A DNA stretch of 64,000 nt, from contig BDDD01000977.1 in NCBI GenBank assembly GCA_001972305.1, positions 159,916 to 223,915 of the forward strand. Reading direction: 5' to 3'. This DNA comes from Cephalotus follicularis (lineage: Eukaryota > Streptophyta > Magnoliopsida > Oxalidales > Cephalotaceae). Position numbers and translations under genes: made by a program. Shown one piece after another: positions 22,305 to 33,476 of this stretch. The notes beneath the pieces were generated by a model. It was not told the origin of the DNA and searched no databases. It worked only from the letters and a program-made list of their open reading frames with translations. Every line of letters starts with the position of its first letter. The first letter of the stretch is position 1.

Positions 22305-24060
22305 CCCATAATTTACTCACATCACATAGTAAAGAAATCTGAGTATAACCTGCTCATTTCATCCATAGGCTCCCAAGTAGTATTTCTACCACATGATTCC
22401 TCTAAAAGGCCTGATCTCGTCTGTTATAGATGTGTGCTAGAATTTCCTCATATTGTTATTCTAACAAGTCCACAACTGACAATGTCTATGGAAGTTATAC
22501 CTATAATCAGGTATTGGGGTGTATTTCCTCAACACTATTATGTGAAAGCTATCATGGATACATATACCAAAAATTCACTCACAGTATTGGTATGTATACA
22601 CTACTATACATCACCCAAGCACGCTTAACTTCGAAGTTCCGATGGGATACGATGCAATAGTGTTGGTATGATCGCACCTCAAGCGATCTAGATCATAAAT
22701 GAGCTGAATCGATAGAAATGTGCCGTTTGAGTATGTCATTCTAGTATGACTTATATCGTATCATACCTTAGTTATGTCCGTGTCGGTCATACAATAAGTC
22801 CAACACGACATGCTCCCACATTTCATCAAAACCACATGAGCCACCCATTCAAGCCAACAGGAATGTTTGTGGTGTCAACGAGGCACATGAATCATATGTA
22901 TCGACCTACAAACGCTTGGACAACGAATAAGGAACAAAGTCCCACGTCCATTTGAAATTCCATATCCAACTGCACAAGAAAGGTCTAGTAGCCCACAACA
23001 ACGTCGAATGAACAATATATGCTTGGAATACAAAAACTACTACATGGTCAGCCAACACCTGAAAGGGCATCAGGAAAAAATTCTTCCGAGGGACATTGGA
23101 ATTCCGTTTCATAGGTATGCTACAGAGGATCTCAAACACACACTTCTGCTTGAGAATATAGGGCAGCTGAAATATTCTAGAAGTTTCACCGTTGCTCTGC
23201 ATTGATTTACCGGTATGTTGAACATCTGGTTATCAAAACTACAATATTCTCTCTTTATTTGATTTTGCCAGAAGTGCTCCCTCAAGTGACTATACACTTG
23301 GCACTGCTGGAATTTGTCACGTAAAATGAGTTATGGCCTTCACAAAAAACTTACATTTGACAGCTTCATTGTGAGACACACATAACCTATCCCCATACAT
23401 CAGCGTTCCGTTATTTCAAAGCGAGTAGTCAATGCAGTTACAATTCTATCACCAAGCATCACTGATCCAGTCCTGCAATATCGGTCTCTCCCGAATAGTA
23501 GACGATAGAGCTCCCATGCATAAGGCTGACAGGTTCACATGCATTGATCTGACTTCTATAACAAAATGAATAACTCATCCAAAGATAAGCAAGAGAAGTA
23601 GAAAACTTTTTACTCAAAGCATCTGTAATCACGTTTGCATTCCCCTGGGGTATTCGTTAGTGTAATCGTAATCTTTAATCATTTCCACCCATCTCTGCTT
23701 GCGGTTTGAATCCTTGTCTATAAAGATCTACATAGGACCAAAATTCATCTACAATAGATAATGTCTTCTAGACATAGCCCTTATAGGCTAAATCCTTCAT
23801 TGTACTTCGTTAACGTTTCCACCAAGTACTCAAGCAGAAACGTACTATATTGGTTGCATGAACCTCTTCTAACAATTTGTCATTGTGAACGATTCATCGC
23901 TGTGATGCCGTCCTGAAATGTATGTAAGAACTCTAAAATAGTTCCTCCAATGCATTTAAGGTGCTTTATCCTGAACATCGTGCTTTGATAGCTCATAAAG
24001 TCTAGAATTGCTAGGCTATAGCCGGTTAGAACTCTGGCTTGGAAACATCAATTAATAAAG
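22305..24060 (-). pseudogene. pol: Element D pol remnants: RNase H, integrase, chromodomain
   Basis: Minus-strand fragments in normal order: RNase H C-terminus at about 23760-23590 (KQRWVEMIKDYDY, then GNANVITDALS, the counterpart of [11 protein letters not shown]) with the piece before it deleted; a decayed integrase stretch at about 22990-22920 (counterpart of EWKWEHVTMDFV, readable only as WTWDFV); and a chromodomain tail at about 22390-22340 (TTWEPMDEMSRLY). Frames shift repeatedly and a 5S-like piece sits between integrase and chromodomain. Gag and protease are not recognisable. Confidence 0.6.
22610..22678 (-). ncRNA. 5S rRNA-like fragment (5' half, not a working gene)
   Basis: Read on the minus strand, about 68 bases match the start of plant 5S rRNA as I know it: GGTGCGATCATACCAACACT, then CCCATCGGAACTTCGAAGTT, then AAGCGTGCTTGGGTGA. 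This covers roughly nucleotides 1-70, including the A-box region. The second half with the C box is lost or too diverged. It lies inside the decayed interior of element D. It could be a 5S-derived insertion, or a relic of a Cassandra-type element, which carries 5S sequence in its LTRs; there is no second copy nearby to decide. Confidence 0.75.
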
Positions 24061-24440
24061 AGCTATAGGGAATGTAACATCCTCGCGGCTAACTCAGCCG
24101 CTACCAAAACAGAGGTATTCTAGGAACATTCTGTACTGGAGACTCGGGTCTTAGAGTCCCTAGCTTTACATCTTACTCTAACTCTACATGAGCCGTCTAT
24201 CTGGTAACCATAAAAGGTTTTACTATTTACGTCCACAGTGCGACCCATCTCCCCGACCACGAGGCATGCTACCAAACACATCACAATTGCATATAATTTT
24301 CGATGTGAATGTCTACATGCAATGTATGATATGCATGAATTTATAAAATATAAAACCACTTTACCTTTTCTTCAAAATCTTGAAAATATTTCACCTTGAA
24401 AGTCTAGAGAATCTAAAACCAATCTCTCAGATACAAAAAC
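24061..24440 (-). other. 5' leader of element D with decayed primer site
   Basis: No gene. Next to the right LTR the minus strand reads TTGTATCTGAGAG, matching 9 of the 12 bases of TGGTATCAGAGC, the tRNA-Met site. TGTAACATCCTCGCGG at about 24069 resembles an LTR start and may mark an older unrelated fragment. Confidence 0.5.
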
Positions 24441-24780
24441 TGTCACACTCGTTTCCTATCAAGACGGATGTGACCATCACGTGGTAAGTCCCCTTTCGGT
24501 AACCCCCGCGTGATAGTTTTATACAACTTTTTCTTTAAACCAATTTATCAAATCATAAAGTTGAACTTTTCTAAAAACTTGAAAATTTTTCTAACTCTAA
24601 ATTTTTTTCAAAAATCGGGCATGTAGTATCCCTTTATTGGACTATGCCCCCTATAAAGAAAAACACAGTTCATATATGGGCTCAACCCTCAGCAAACCAC
24701 AACTTAAAAATGTAAATATGCATGGGTTGGGCTCCACCTCAATAATATTATCAAAGTATGAAAAGTAAATAGGGCCCAGC

Positions 24781-27496
24781 TGTAACACCCCCGAATGGTG
24801 GGAGCCCTTGCAGGTCATAAAACATAACTTAACATAACATAACAGAATTTAAAGCTCGACTTTAATAAAACGTGATGGTCTGAAACATAAACTGATAGCA
24901 TAACTAGAACTAAACATAGTATGAAAGCTTAAACATAAACCAAAGTGTCATAATTTGAAACCATCATATTGTTCATAAAACATCCCTAACATGACCATAA
25001 GACAACAGAAACATAGTAGGATCAATTTCCTAGATGATCCTCATACATAAGGGAGACACCTCTCATCACACATTGCCCCGACGCTCCTGATAACCTGTCG
25101 CATGTAAACAAAAACGCGGCTGAGCAAACCTCAATACATATATAGAATGTAAAAATAGTAAGCGATACTTGAAAAGCAGTAAGATTTCAAAAGTTACATT
25201 AAAACAGAAATCTTAAGCAATAATCAGTTTAAACATTCCTTATAAATCGCCCCAGCATTTTCGTATAACCCAAATCCATAACTTTCATAACATAAGCAAA
25301 CCTTTTAAAAGATAAGTTCCATATTGAGCATCATAACGTATCACATATCAGAAACACATAGAAGCAAGGGATTCGCGACGTCCACATGCCAAATAGAAAT
25401 GAAGTGTACGGCACTACACAATCAATTCTCATATCATATCATATCATATGACTATGATCGATCCATACGCCCTTATCACAAATCCTACTCAAGGATATCA
25501 TAAACATAGTGGGATGCCGTAGACTAATCACACCGCTACGGAAGTGTCATGTCCCCATGCCAGGCCTACGACATGCCTATGGTACGCCCCATAGGTGGGT
25601 ACAAAAAGCTCAGTACTTCACCATTTCAAAACATTGATTTTATTATAATCAATTTAAAACACATAAAAGGTTTTCCGAAACATAGCCATAAGTCATTATC
25701 AACGATATAATTTCATATAACACATACTTTAATAATCAAAAATCAACTCATTTATTTTCACAATAAAAGGACGATTGCATAACATTTCATAAACAGATCA
25801 TAGCTGAATTTATAAAGTCAGAATATTTATCTCATAAAATATTAAAGTGACTTTATTTCCAAAACATAACAGAGTTCGAATATCCGTACATTAATCATAA
25901 ATGTGAAACTGGATTATTTCAAACAAAATCAGATTAAGATAGCCAAAGAACGATAGAATCCATACCTTATACGATCACAGAATAACTTACGAATGGACCG
26001 ATAAATTCTAACTACCACTCGGTCGCACAATATCTATAAGATATAAAATCATTCAAATAAGGACTTAAAACCATCTGCGAACACTAAAACAGAATCGTAA
26101 CGGTGTTTAAAACAGACCCCAATTCAAAAGAAGGACAGACGGATAGGGAAACGTGAAAACGGAATTTTTGTGGCTAACCAGCCGACTGTTACAGAAATCC
26201 AGTCGACTGTTCCTGGGATGGCAGTCGACTGTACAATATAGCCAGCCGACTATACGAGCAGAACTGCAGCCAGTCGACTGTGACAGGGGTCCAGTCGACT
26301 GTGCAAGAGAAAGCAACCGACTGATCAACAGAACAACTGACTACTCAAAGCAAAGCAGTCGACTGTTCAATAAGGTAGCCGACTGCCCTGGGTGACAGAA
26401 AACAAAAATATAGCAATCCTATGCAATTTTCCTATCAAAACCTGGATATCACATTACCAGAGGATTATGACCATTTAAAAGAGACTCTATAAGGTATTTA
26501 AAACAGTTCTAGAACACTGACTTTAAGAGAGATACTCAACAGTGACAATCTTAAAGTGAGTGTTGAGTTCAAACCATTCATACATATATAATAAAATTTT
26601 CTATCAAAATACCACTATCAGTTATCAAAACCAGATTACACAACTCATACAAGATGTCCTATGGCTGCTAACAGACTCGAAAATGGTAACAAAACATAAT
26701 GTGATAAGAATCAAAAACAAAAACTCTAACAGCCTACATAAACATAGAATCGGATTGACATTAAGACTAAAACCAAATACTAAGCCATAACTACATAGTA
26801 GACAAATTTGAAGGATGCCAAAATGATTGTAGAAACACCACAATCAGTGGGTATACAACAGCTGTTCAGGAGCAAAATAAAAAGGAAAAACACAAGGATT
26901 CAAGCCTGCCAAACGAGTGCACAATAAAGCAAAACAAAGCCATCTATAATTGAATCATGAAGCACAAACCTGGTTTTGATGAAGCAATTGTACAAAGAAC
27001 ACAACAACTTATCAAACTTGTAGGTTCGGCGTTTTCCAGGAGAAAGAGGATAGATGGCATCAACCAATAAACAACTGACATACTTAAACAGAAAGTAAAT
27101 AGAGAATTTCGGCTGGGATAAGGAAAGAGGAAACAAAATCTGGTAGGATAAGGAAAAAGAGGAGAAGATTTGGGAGAGTTTGAAGGAAACAGTGAGAGAA
27201 TCAGGTAAAGGAGTTAAGAAAGGGAGAGAAAAACGGGATAGGGAGAGAGAAAAGAAAGAATTTACTTTAGAATAAAAGATTTGATTTTTAATAAATTAAA
27301 TTAATAAAAACAGATTTGTAAATAAAATAAACATAAACATAAACCTTACCACTGCACATACACATACTAACATACCCAAAGTCAAGGCGGGTATCAATAA
27401 GCCCCAAACACATAACCCAACATAAATTAGACAGGCTACATAGCAAAACAGATTTAAAATCCCAAAAATATACGTACGAACATACCGGGTATTACA
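24781..27496 (-). mobile_element. Solo LTR (2,716 bases) inside D's 5' LTR
   Basis: In minus sense it starts TGTAATACCCGGTATG and ends GGGGGTGTTACA, the usual ends of a chromovirus LTR. Target duplication: CCAGC (24776-24780) and CTAGC (27497-27501); the uninterrupted LTR of D has CTAGC at the same place. No internal domain is present, so unequal recombination between two LTRs has removed the rest. It holds an array of CAGTCGACTG. Confidence 0.88.
26178..26390. repeat. CAGTCGACTG palindrome array in solo LTR
   Basis: About ten copies in 210 bases: five perfect CAGTCGACTG (for example 26200-26209 and 26222-26231) and variants AGCCGACTG, AACCGACTG, AGCCGACTA, AACTGACTA. Spacers of 10-30 bases are unrelated. 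It shares the GTCGAC core with the arrays of other families but has different flanks. Confidence 0.88.
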
Positions 27497-27964
27497 CTAG
27501 CCCTTCAAAAACAAAAACTATAAAAAAAACATTTATATAAAAACTAAGTAATGCTTAATTTAAATGTTGATGACGTGAATGATATGCACGTGTTGCACTC
27601 TGGTAGGCATGCCCTGTCCTCGTGATCCGACATCAACTAAAGCTGGCTTAACAAATATCTCATCACGACTTGGAAGGGCTTAGTCCAAATGACTAAGTGA
27701 GTTGGGACAAGTCATTCCCTGTTACATCCATCAATAACCGGATGTGCTGAATAAAATAGTAAGGTATGATAAAAAATATAATTAAAGCCATAAAGAAATG
27801 AAGAAAATCCAGGGAATGAAAATAACATATGTAAAAGGAGAAACTCATAACACAATAAATCTCAATACTCAAATTGCACTCTTTGAGAATAGAAGGATCA
27901 CAATGAACATCAGAAAATAAATCAAGAAATGTGCCCATAAGAATCATAAATAAAACTGGGGATG

Positions 27965-28345
27965 CTGGTATACTATACTGTCATCATCATATCTCATATC
28001 CCTACTATAATATCTGTCTCTGCCATATCTAAAGGCAATACTGTTCTGCTCTGCCATCATCACATATCATGCTCCTTATATCTCATATCATCATCAACAT
28101 ATCATCCTTCTCATACTTCATATCATCATCATCATATCATCCTCCTCATGCACCGGTGCAATATCTCACGTCATCGCCATATCTCATGGCCCTACTATAC
28201 CTCATGTCTTTTCCATGGCAATACTGCTCTACTCTTCTCTGCCATATCTAATGGCAATACTGCTCTGCCCATATCTAATGGCAATACTGATTTGCAATAT
28301 CTAATGACAATACTACTCTGGCCATATCTAATGGCATCAGACTAG
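27965..28345. repeat. VNTR in D 5' LTR (short allele)
   Basis: Counterpart of 20155-20665, with about four CATATCTAATGGCAATACTG units instead of eight to nine. Confidence 0.8.
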
Positions 28346-30038
28346 TAATATGGTCTGTCAAGTGAGTAACGGAGCTCTGCTGCACTCACACTCACCATAC
28401 CATCATAGACAATAGGATGCCACAGATCCAGGCCATGGATGCCCAGGGGTAGTTCCCACATAACACCTCATCATAGACCAATAGGCAAGCTAAGGAGAGT
28501 GGGCATAGAACGTACACCACATCCTAGACCTTTATTACAGTCACATATGACATAATACTCAGTATCAGAGTACAAAGCACGGTATCAATGATACATAAAG
28601 AAAAACAGGAAGGTGACCTAGTCACCCAGAATCTATCACATAACAGTGAATAACAAGATCAACATAAGACATGTGGGATTCAAAACCTGATCAAATCATC
28701 AATAACAAACAAAGGGCACACATAGAAACAAGAGTCTCAAACAAAATAAAAATAAAGGAAGGGAATGTCCCTATAACTGTATCAATGCCAATAACCGCCG
28801 CCGACTAGCCCCTCTATACTGTGGATCAGCTATAGGTTCCACATCTACAATGTCATTACATAATCGACTTAGAATTCATATGTTATATGCTCATAACATG
28901 ATCTGCAAGCATTCATGAAATGTGACACACTACCGATGCAACCTACACACCGCATCAAAACACTGTCATCACCAGAGCTCTGGTCAACACACCAGAGCTC
29001 CGGCCATGCCACCAACAGCTCCCAAATTTGTCGTTCTACACTTAATTACCAAAGAATTGCTGTGACTCAAAGCATAATCACACGGTCACAGCCGACAGTG
29101 TGTCCGAGTCACTGAGTCGACTCATTGGTCTTTCAACAACTTCGGTCACAACCGGCAGTGTGTCCAACTCACTTAGTCGACTCGTTGGTCTTTCAACAAC
29201 TTCGGCCACTTCACAAAGTCATCACAAAACATTCGGCCCTATACGTCTCTGCATGAGACTCACCGAGAATCAATGTTTTGTCGCCTCACCGGAGCTCCGA
29301 CCAGGATACCTGAGCCCCAGTCACGCCACAATCGGCCTCAAAAGCCCCTGATTTACCCGTTGGTGACCAAGACTCGCCATGACTTGCCAAGAAACGGGCG
29401 GTCATAGCAGGCGGTGAGTCGAACCCGCCGGGTTGACTCATTGGCACAAAAACACACGATTCACGTCAAAAAATGCCTCAACTGTTACCACGATGGGCAG
29501 AGCTGATCTTCTAGGCAAAGACTGCCTTCACCCACGATGACAACGCCGACGGAAAGGGAGCGACAAGGACGGGAGGGAAGAAGATGAAAGAAAGAGAAAT
29601 GAGGAGAAAAAGAAAGGGCTTACCGTCAGTAGTGGAGGCTCCGACTGCGAGCCCTCCCTTCCTGGGGCTTCGCGTCACGCTCGGCGACTCCCTCTCCCTC
29701 AGTGAGCGCCCCTGGCGCCGTGTCTCTCTCTATTTCTCTTCTGGTGCTTGTGCGCCTGGCGCAAAAAAACTCACCTGAGTCTCTCCCTTTCTTCTTTTAT
29801 TAATTGGCAACCGAAATTTCTAGAAACTACTAGGATTTTCTTTTTAAAAAATGATGTTGTATGCCATTTGCACGCCATTTTCTCACCATACCATCTCTCC
29901 TTATTTATTTTTAATGCTTCTAGCACATTTTACATGTGCCACAGACGTGTCTCTCACCCAAAATTTAAAACCAAATACTACGACCACAAATCAAGATAAG
30001 CACTTGCTATCTGGTTGGAACATCGATGTTATAGCTTG

Positions 30039-30686
30039 TATGCCTATCTATCGAACATGCGGAAGAAGACATGAAAGAAATGCACACTGGTGACTGTGGA
30101 GAACACTAAGGCAGCACCAAGTTACTAAAGGAAGTCATATCAAAAAGGTATTATTAGCCCACCACCATGGAGTCAGATTGCGTGTCCTTTTTCCAGGAAG
30201 TGCGAGGCTTGCCAAAAACATGGTAACCTCATACACGTACCAACAGTGGAACTTCATGCGCTCTCGACACTATGGCCATTTCATACACGGGCCTTTAATC
30301 TAATAGGCCCTATCAATCTGCCTTCAAATGGTCATTCCTGGATTCTTACAGCCATATAATTATATACTAAGTGGGTTGAAGCAAAGGCGGTTCGTAGAAC
30401 CACAAAAGCTATCACTGCTGCATTCATTAAAGAACACATGATTTGTAGATTTGGATTCCAAGGCGCATAGTATCCGATAACGGCACGCCCCTTGTAAAGA
30501 AAAGTATCAGAGAAATGATGGAACCCTATGGAATTCATCATGTAAAATCTGCACCCTATTACCCTAAAGGCAACGGGTAGGCAGAGGCTACCAATAAAAC
30601 TATTCTACACATACTAATTAGAGTAATTGATGAAAACCCCAATGACTGGCTAGATTCTCTCCCCCATGTACTTTGAGCTCACTGTA
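30039..30686 (+). pseudogene. Tat element C integrase, catalytic part
   Basis: Continues the frame broken at 19346: LSIEHAEEDMKEMHTGDCG, the zinc-finger half CEACQKHGN, WPFHTRAFNLIGPINLPSNG, KWVEAKAVRRTT, VSDNGTPL, YYPKGNG-stop-AEATNK. The second catalytic Asp and the Glu are present; the first (normally FDLIGPI) reads Asn. Stops at 30358, a frameshift near 30465 and a TAG at about 30580 (from CAG). Cut at 30687 by an LTR after LPHVL. Confidence 0.8.
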
Positions 30687-31842
30687 TGTCACGCCCCGAA
30701 CCCCGAGGGGAAACCCCCATGACTCGATGCATGATATACCTTCCATTCAGTCCATTAACTCATATAAATCATATTCCAAAAGTGCTATTTATAATATAAA
30801 TCAAAGTCATACAAGCGGAAGAATCATTTGTAAATATATTATAACTATTAAAATCTCCTGAAAATCATGCATGAAGTATTCGTTTATCGGACTATATCCC
30901 CCTGTAAAGGAAACAAAGTTTATAATATGGGCTGAGCCCTCAACAACCATACTCTCATAGGAGGAAACCAACAGTATATCACAATATATGGACCCATCCA
31001 TGTCCTTTTACATCAACACTCATATAAATCTAGCACTGCCACTAGCCGGCTGGTCAAATACAGAATTAAAACATGTCTCTTATACAACATCAGTTCATTT
31101 ACATTAATCACATTTATACAAGCTAGGTCAGAGGAGATGTAATTCCTTACTCTGTGGTTTAACCTGGCTGGTCACTGCTGCGCATCACCTGGACCTGAAC
31201 CTGACCCATTACATTACAATGTAATGGGTCAGCAACCCGAAGGTTATGTAGGATATACATATGCAAAACATATAGTACTGCAACAGATCTGTGTACAATA
31301 TGAGAGATGTATGCATGACAATCAGTATAAACCATGCTATGAAAACTAGCATTTAGAAGCATGCCATTTTCCATAGTAGTCACCATTCAATAACCATATC
31401 CATATGATTCCAACATAATTCCATTATCATTCGAAGCCCGTATCATTCCAAAGTCCTTTCAAAGCACATATAAGCTTTTCTCGACCTTCCCTGCCAGGCA
31501 AAAAGACTATGCGCTCTTGGCATCCTTGGCTGAGGTCCTCATTCTACTGGCAGACTAAAGTAGCATTCGTAGTAGAACAGGGAATAAAAGATGGACCTTC
31601 TCTAACACTATCTCTCTAGCCACGACCACCATCAATGTCCATACACCATCACAATCCGGACCCTTATGATCCATAACGATACGATCCGTAACCCTAGAGT
31701 ATCCGTTCCATCCGTATAGCGGGGGGCTATATTATCAGCCATGCGATGCAACAGTACAACAATATGCGATGTATGTATCAATACAGTAGTGTGACAGTAT
31801 AACAGTATGTAGTGTAACGGTATGGTGACAATACAGTACAGT
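30687..31842 (-). mobile_element. Partial gypsy LTR (E) inserted in C
   Basis: Plus strand starts TGTCACGCCCCGAACCCCGAG, the complement of a chromovirus LTR end (GGGGCGTGACA). About 1.16 kb is visible before element F interrupts. No coding domain. The far end and target duplication lie beyond F and were not found. Confidence 0.65.
31201..31232. repeat. Perfect 14-bp stem hairpin
   Basis: CTGACCCATTACAT, loop TACA, ATGTAATGGGTCAG. All 14 pairs match. It lies inside LTR E. Confidence 0.95.
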
Positions 31843-32034
31843 TGTAACGCCCGAGATTTTTGCACAATGTAATATTTCAGTTTTATTGAAATCTTATTAC
31901 ATAATTAATCAAAATGGAGGGATTCCTGACCTCGATGGTGTATTCCAAATTTAAAATGTTGACCTTTGGGAGGAAAAAGGATAAAGAAATGATTTAAGGC
32001 ATGAAAAGGCAAAACAGTACAGTTTTGGGCTAAA

Positions 32035-32195
32035 CGCATCGATGTCCTTTTGGAAGACGTCGACGCCTATGGGAACAAAGGGCGCACGTGAATGCATGTA
32101 CATGCACGTCGATGTAGGCGAAGACATTGACACCCTCATATGAAAGAGGAAAAGACATCGACGTCTAAGGAAGACATCGACATCTTTGAAAAGAA
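32035..32195. repeat. TCGA-palindrome array, first block in F 5' LTR
   Basis: About seven motifs (GCATCGATGTC, GACGTCGACGCC, CACGTCGATGTAG, GACATTGACAC, GACATCGACGTC, GACATCGACATC) in 160 bases. Confidence 0.82.
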
Positions 32196-32959
32196 TATCG
32201 GGCACGTTATGCACTGACAGAATAACATGCAATGGGATAACTTTTGAGGCATCATCCAGACATCTTGACATGCACAAAGCGACGTGTTGACATTCTGGTG
32301 TGTTTCCATGCATGCTCCAAAACGTGTCCTTGACATGGTGCATGCAAAAGGATGTACCATCTTCATCTGCAACCTGCAGAAAAGGGAAGGAAAGGAGCCA
32401 AAAACAGGAAGGAGAGAGGAGGGCACGGGTGTGTATGGGTGCATGTGAACCAAGAGAGAAGGAAAGGATTCCTGCCAGCATGAAACACCTCTTCCTTCCC
32501 TTCTTTCTCGGCTAAACACTGTGAGAAATAAAAGGAAAGAGACCTGAGAGTGGAAAGGAAAAACAGAGGGAGAAAGAAGGAGGAATACCACCATTGTTGA
32601 ACCAGTGGAGCTTGGGGAACTTGGAGCTGGTAGCTTGCAGCAACGGGACAACCTTGGAGCTGCTGTGGGCAATTCTTGGAACATAAAGAGGTGGACATAC
32701 AAGGTTTCTAACTTGAAACCAGAGGTAGGGGAATTATATGTACATAATTGAGTTCAAGTTAATGTGTTGCCATGAATAAAATGCATGGATTGCATGCCTG
32801 TTTGGAGTTGAACTGAATGTTTAGTTGATGATATGAACACCTGATGGCGTGGACTATGTATGCATGTTGATTTCTGGGTGAATCCCGTGCTTGATTGTAT
32901 GTATATTAGGGTTGTGTACCCCTGTTTTGTGGATGGACCGAAAGAGACAGTGTTATGGG

Positions 32960-33476
32960 CTCTTAAACGTCGATGCTCTTGTGGTAAGCATCGATGTCTT
33001 TATGCGATGAGGCAATAGACATCGACGTCTTATTTAAGCATCGATGTGTATTTCAAACATTTGCAGACTGCAATGTTTACTTCTGGACTTTGTGGACTTT
33101 TGATGGGTTGATGATTTGGTTATACATATGAATAACCTGTTGTGCGTGTTACGCCGTAAGTAATGTATCTGGAATTGCATGCGTGGATGGAGGATGAATT
33201 CTTCCTTGAAATGGAGTTTGGAAGAGGTGATACCTCTTGGTACCACTTAAACGTCGACGTCTATGGAAGGCATCGACGTCTTCGGTTGTTGTGTGTTAGG
33301 TCTAGTGCATAACGCGATGACGGGTTAAGGTTCCTACCTTAAGCCTCGACGCGTTGTGATGAACATCGACGCCCAAGGGTTTGGGCTCGTCGGCATCGAC
33401 GCCTACAGAAAAACATCGACGTGTTTCATACTGTTACAAGCACTGTTATTGGAAATAAACCTCGACGCTTTTGGAC
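32960..33476. repeat. TCGA-palindrome array, second block in F 5' LTR
   Basis: About 13 motifs such as ACGTCGATGC, GCATCGATGTC, GACATCGACGTC, GCATCGACGTC, ACATCGACGCC and CCTCGACGC; two more follow after the G insertion at 53528-53560. Confidence 0.82.

Larger units (their letters stand above)
19347..30033 (-). mobile_element. Tekay-type chromovirus D, nested in integrase of C
   Basis: Terminal repeats begin TGTCACAC on the plus strand and end GTTACA/GTTATA; the perfect 5-base target duplication GCTTG is at 19342-19346 and 30034-30038. Minus orientation is shown by the PPT next to the left LTR (22278-22300) and a decayed tRNA-Met primer site next to the right LTR (24422-24440). The internal region is only about 2.2 kb and retains scraps of RNase H, integrase and chromodomain. 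The right LTR is enlarged by a solo LTR. Confidence 0.88.
24441..30033 (-). repeat. 5' LTR of element D, split by a solo LTR
   Basis: Starts TGTCACACTCG, matching 19347 onward; interrupted at 24780 and resuming at 27497; ends GATGTTATA at 30033. Without the insert it is about 2.87 kb. It contains a VNTR (about 28025-28345) and a tandem duplication with two TTCAACAACTTCGG(T/C)CAC units near 29090-29215 holding GAGTCGACTC-type palindromes. Confidence 0.85.
14690..30686 (+). mobile_element. Tat-lineage Ty3/gypsy element C, decayed and split by D
   Basis: Gag, protease, RT, RNase H, a second (archaeal-like) RNase H and integrase occur in this order. The second RNase H between the first and the integrase is characteristic of the Tat clade. 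Integrase is interrupted at 19346 by element D and resumes at 30039 after the duplicated GCTTG. The integrase is cut again at 30687 by LTR E. No LTR of C is visible; bases 14581-14689 show nothing I can assign. Confidence 0.82.
31843..33476 (+). repeat. 5' LTR of F, first part
   Basis: Collinear with the 3' LTR from 56326. Contains palindrome arrays (about 32035-32195 and 32960-33476) and the block AAAGAGGTGGAC...AGAGGTAGGG near 32685-32725 shared with Tekay A. Breaks after TTTTGGAC at 33476; the 3' LTR continues uninterrupted there. The Ser/Pro-rich reading frames on the minus strand are not genes. Confidence 0.88.

Noticed and set aside
22610..22678. A working 5S rRNA gene
   Set aside because: Only the first half is recognisable, the C box is missing, and it lies alone in a decayed element.
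26153..26395. 80-codon frame over the CAGTCGACTG array
   Set aside because: Repeat translation in a solo LTR; no start context or homologue recognised.
31951..32702. Minus-strand frames up to 188 codons, repeated at 56434-57168
   Set aside because: Both lie in the LTRs of F; the two copies drift in frame and stop position and match no domain.
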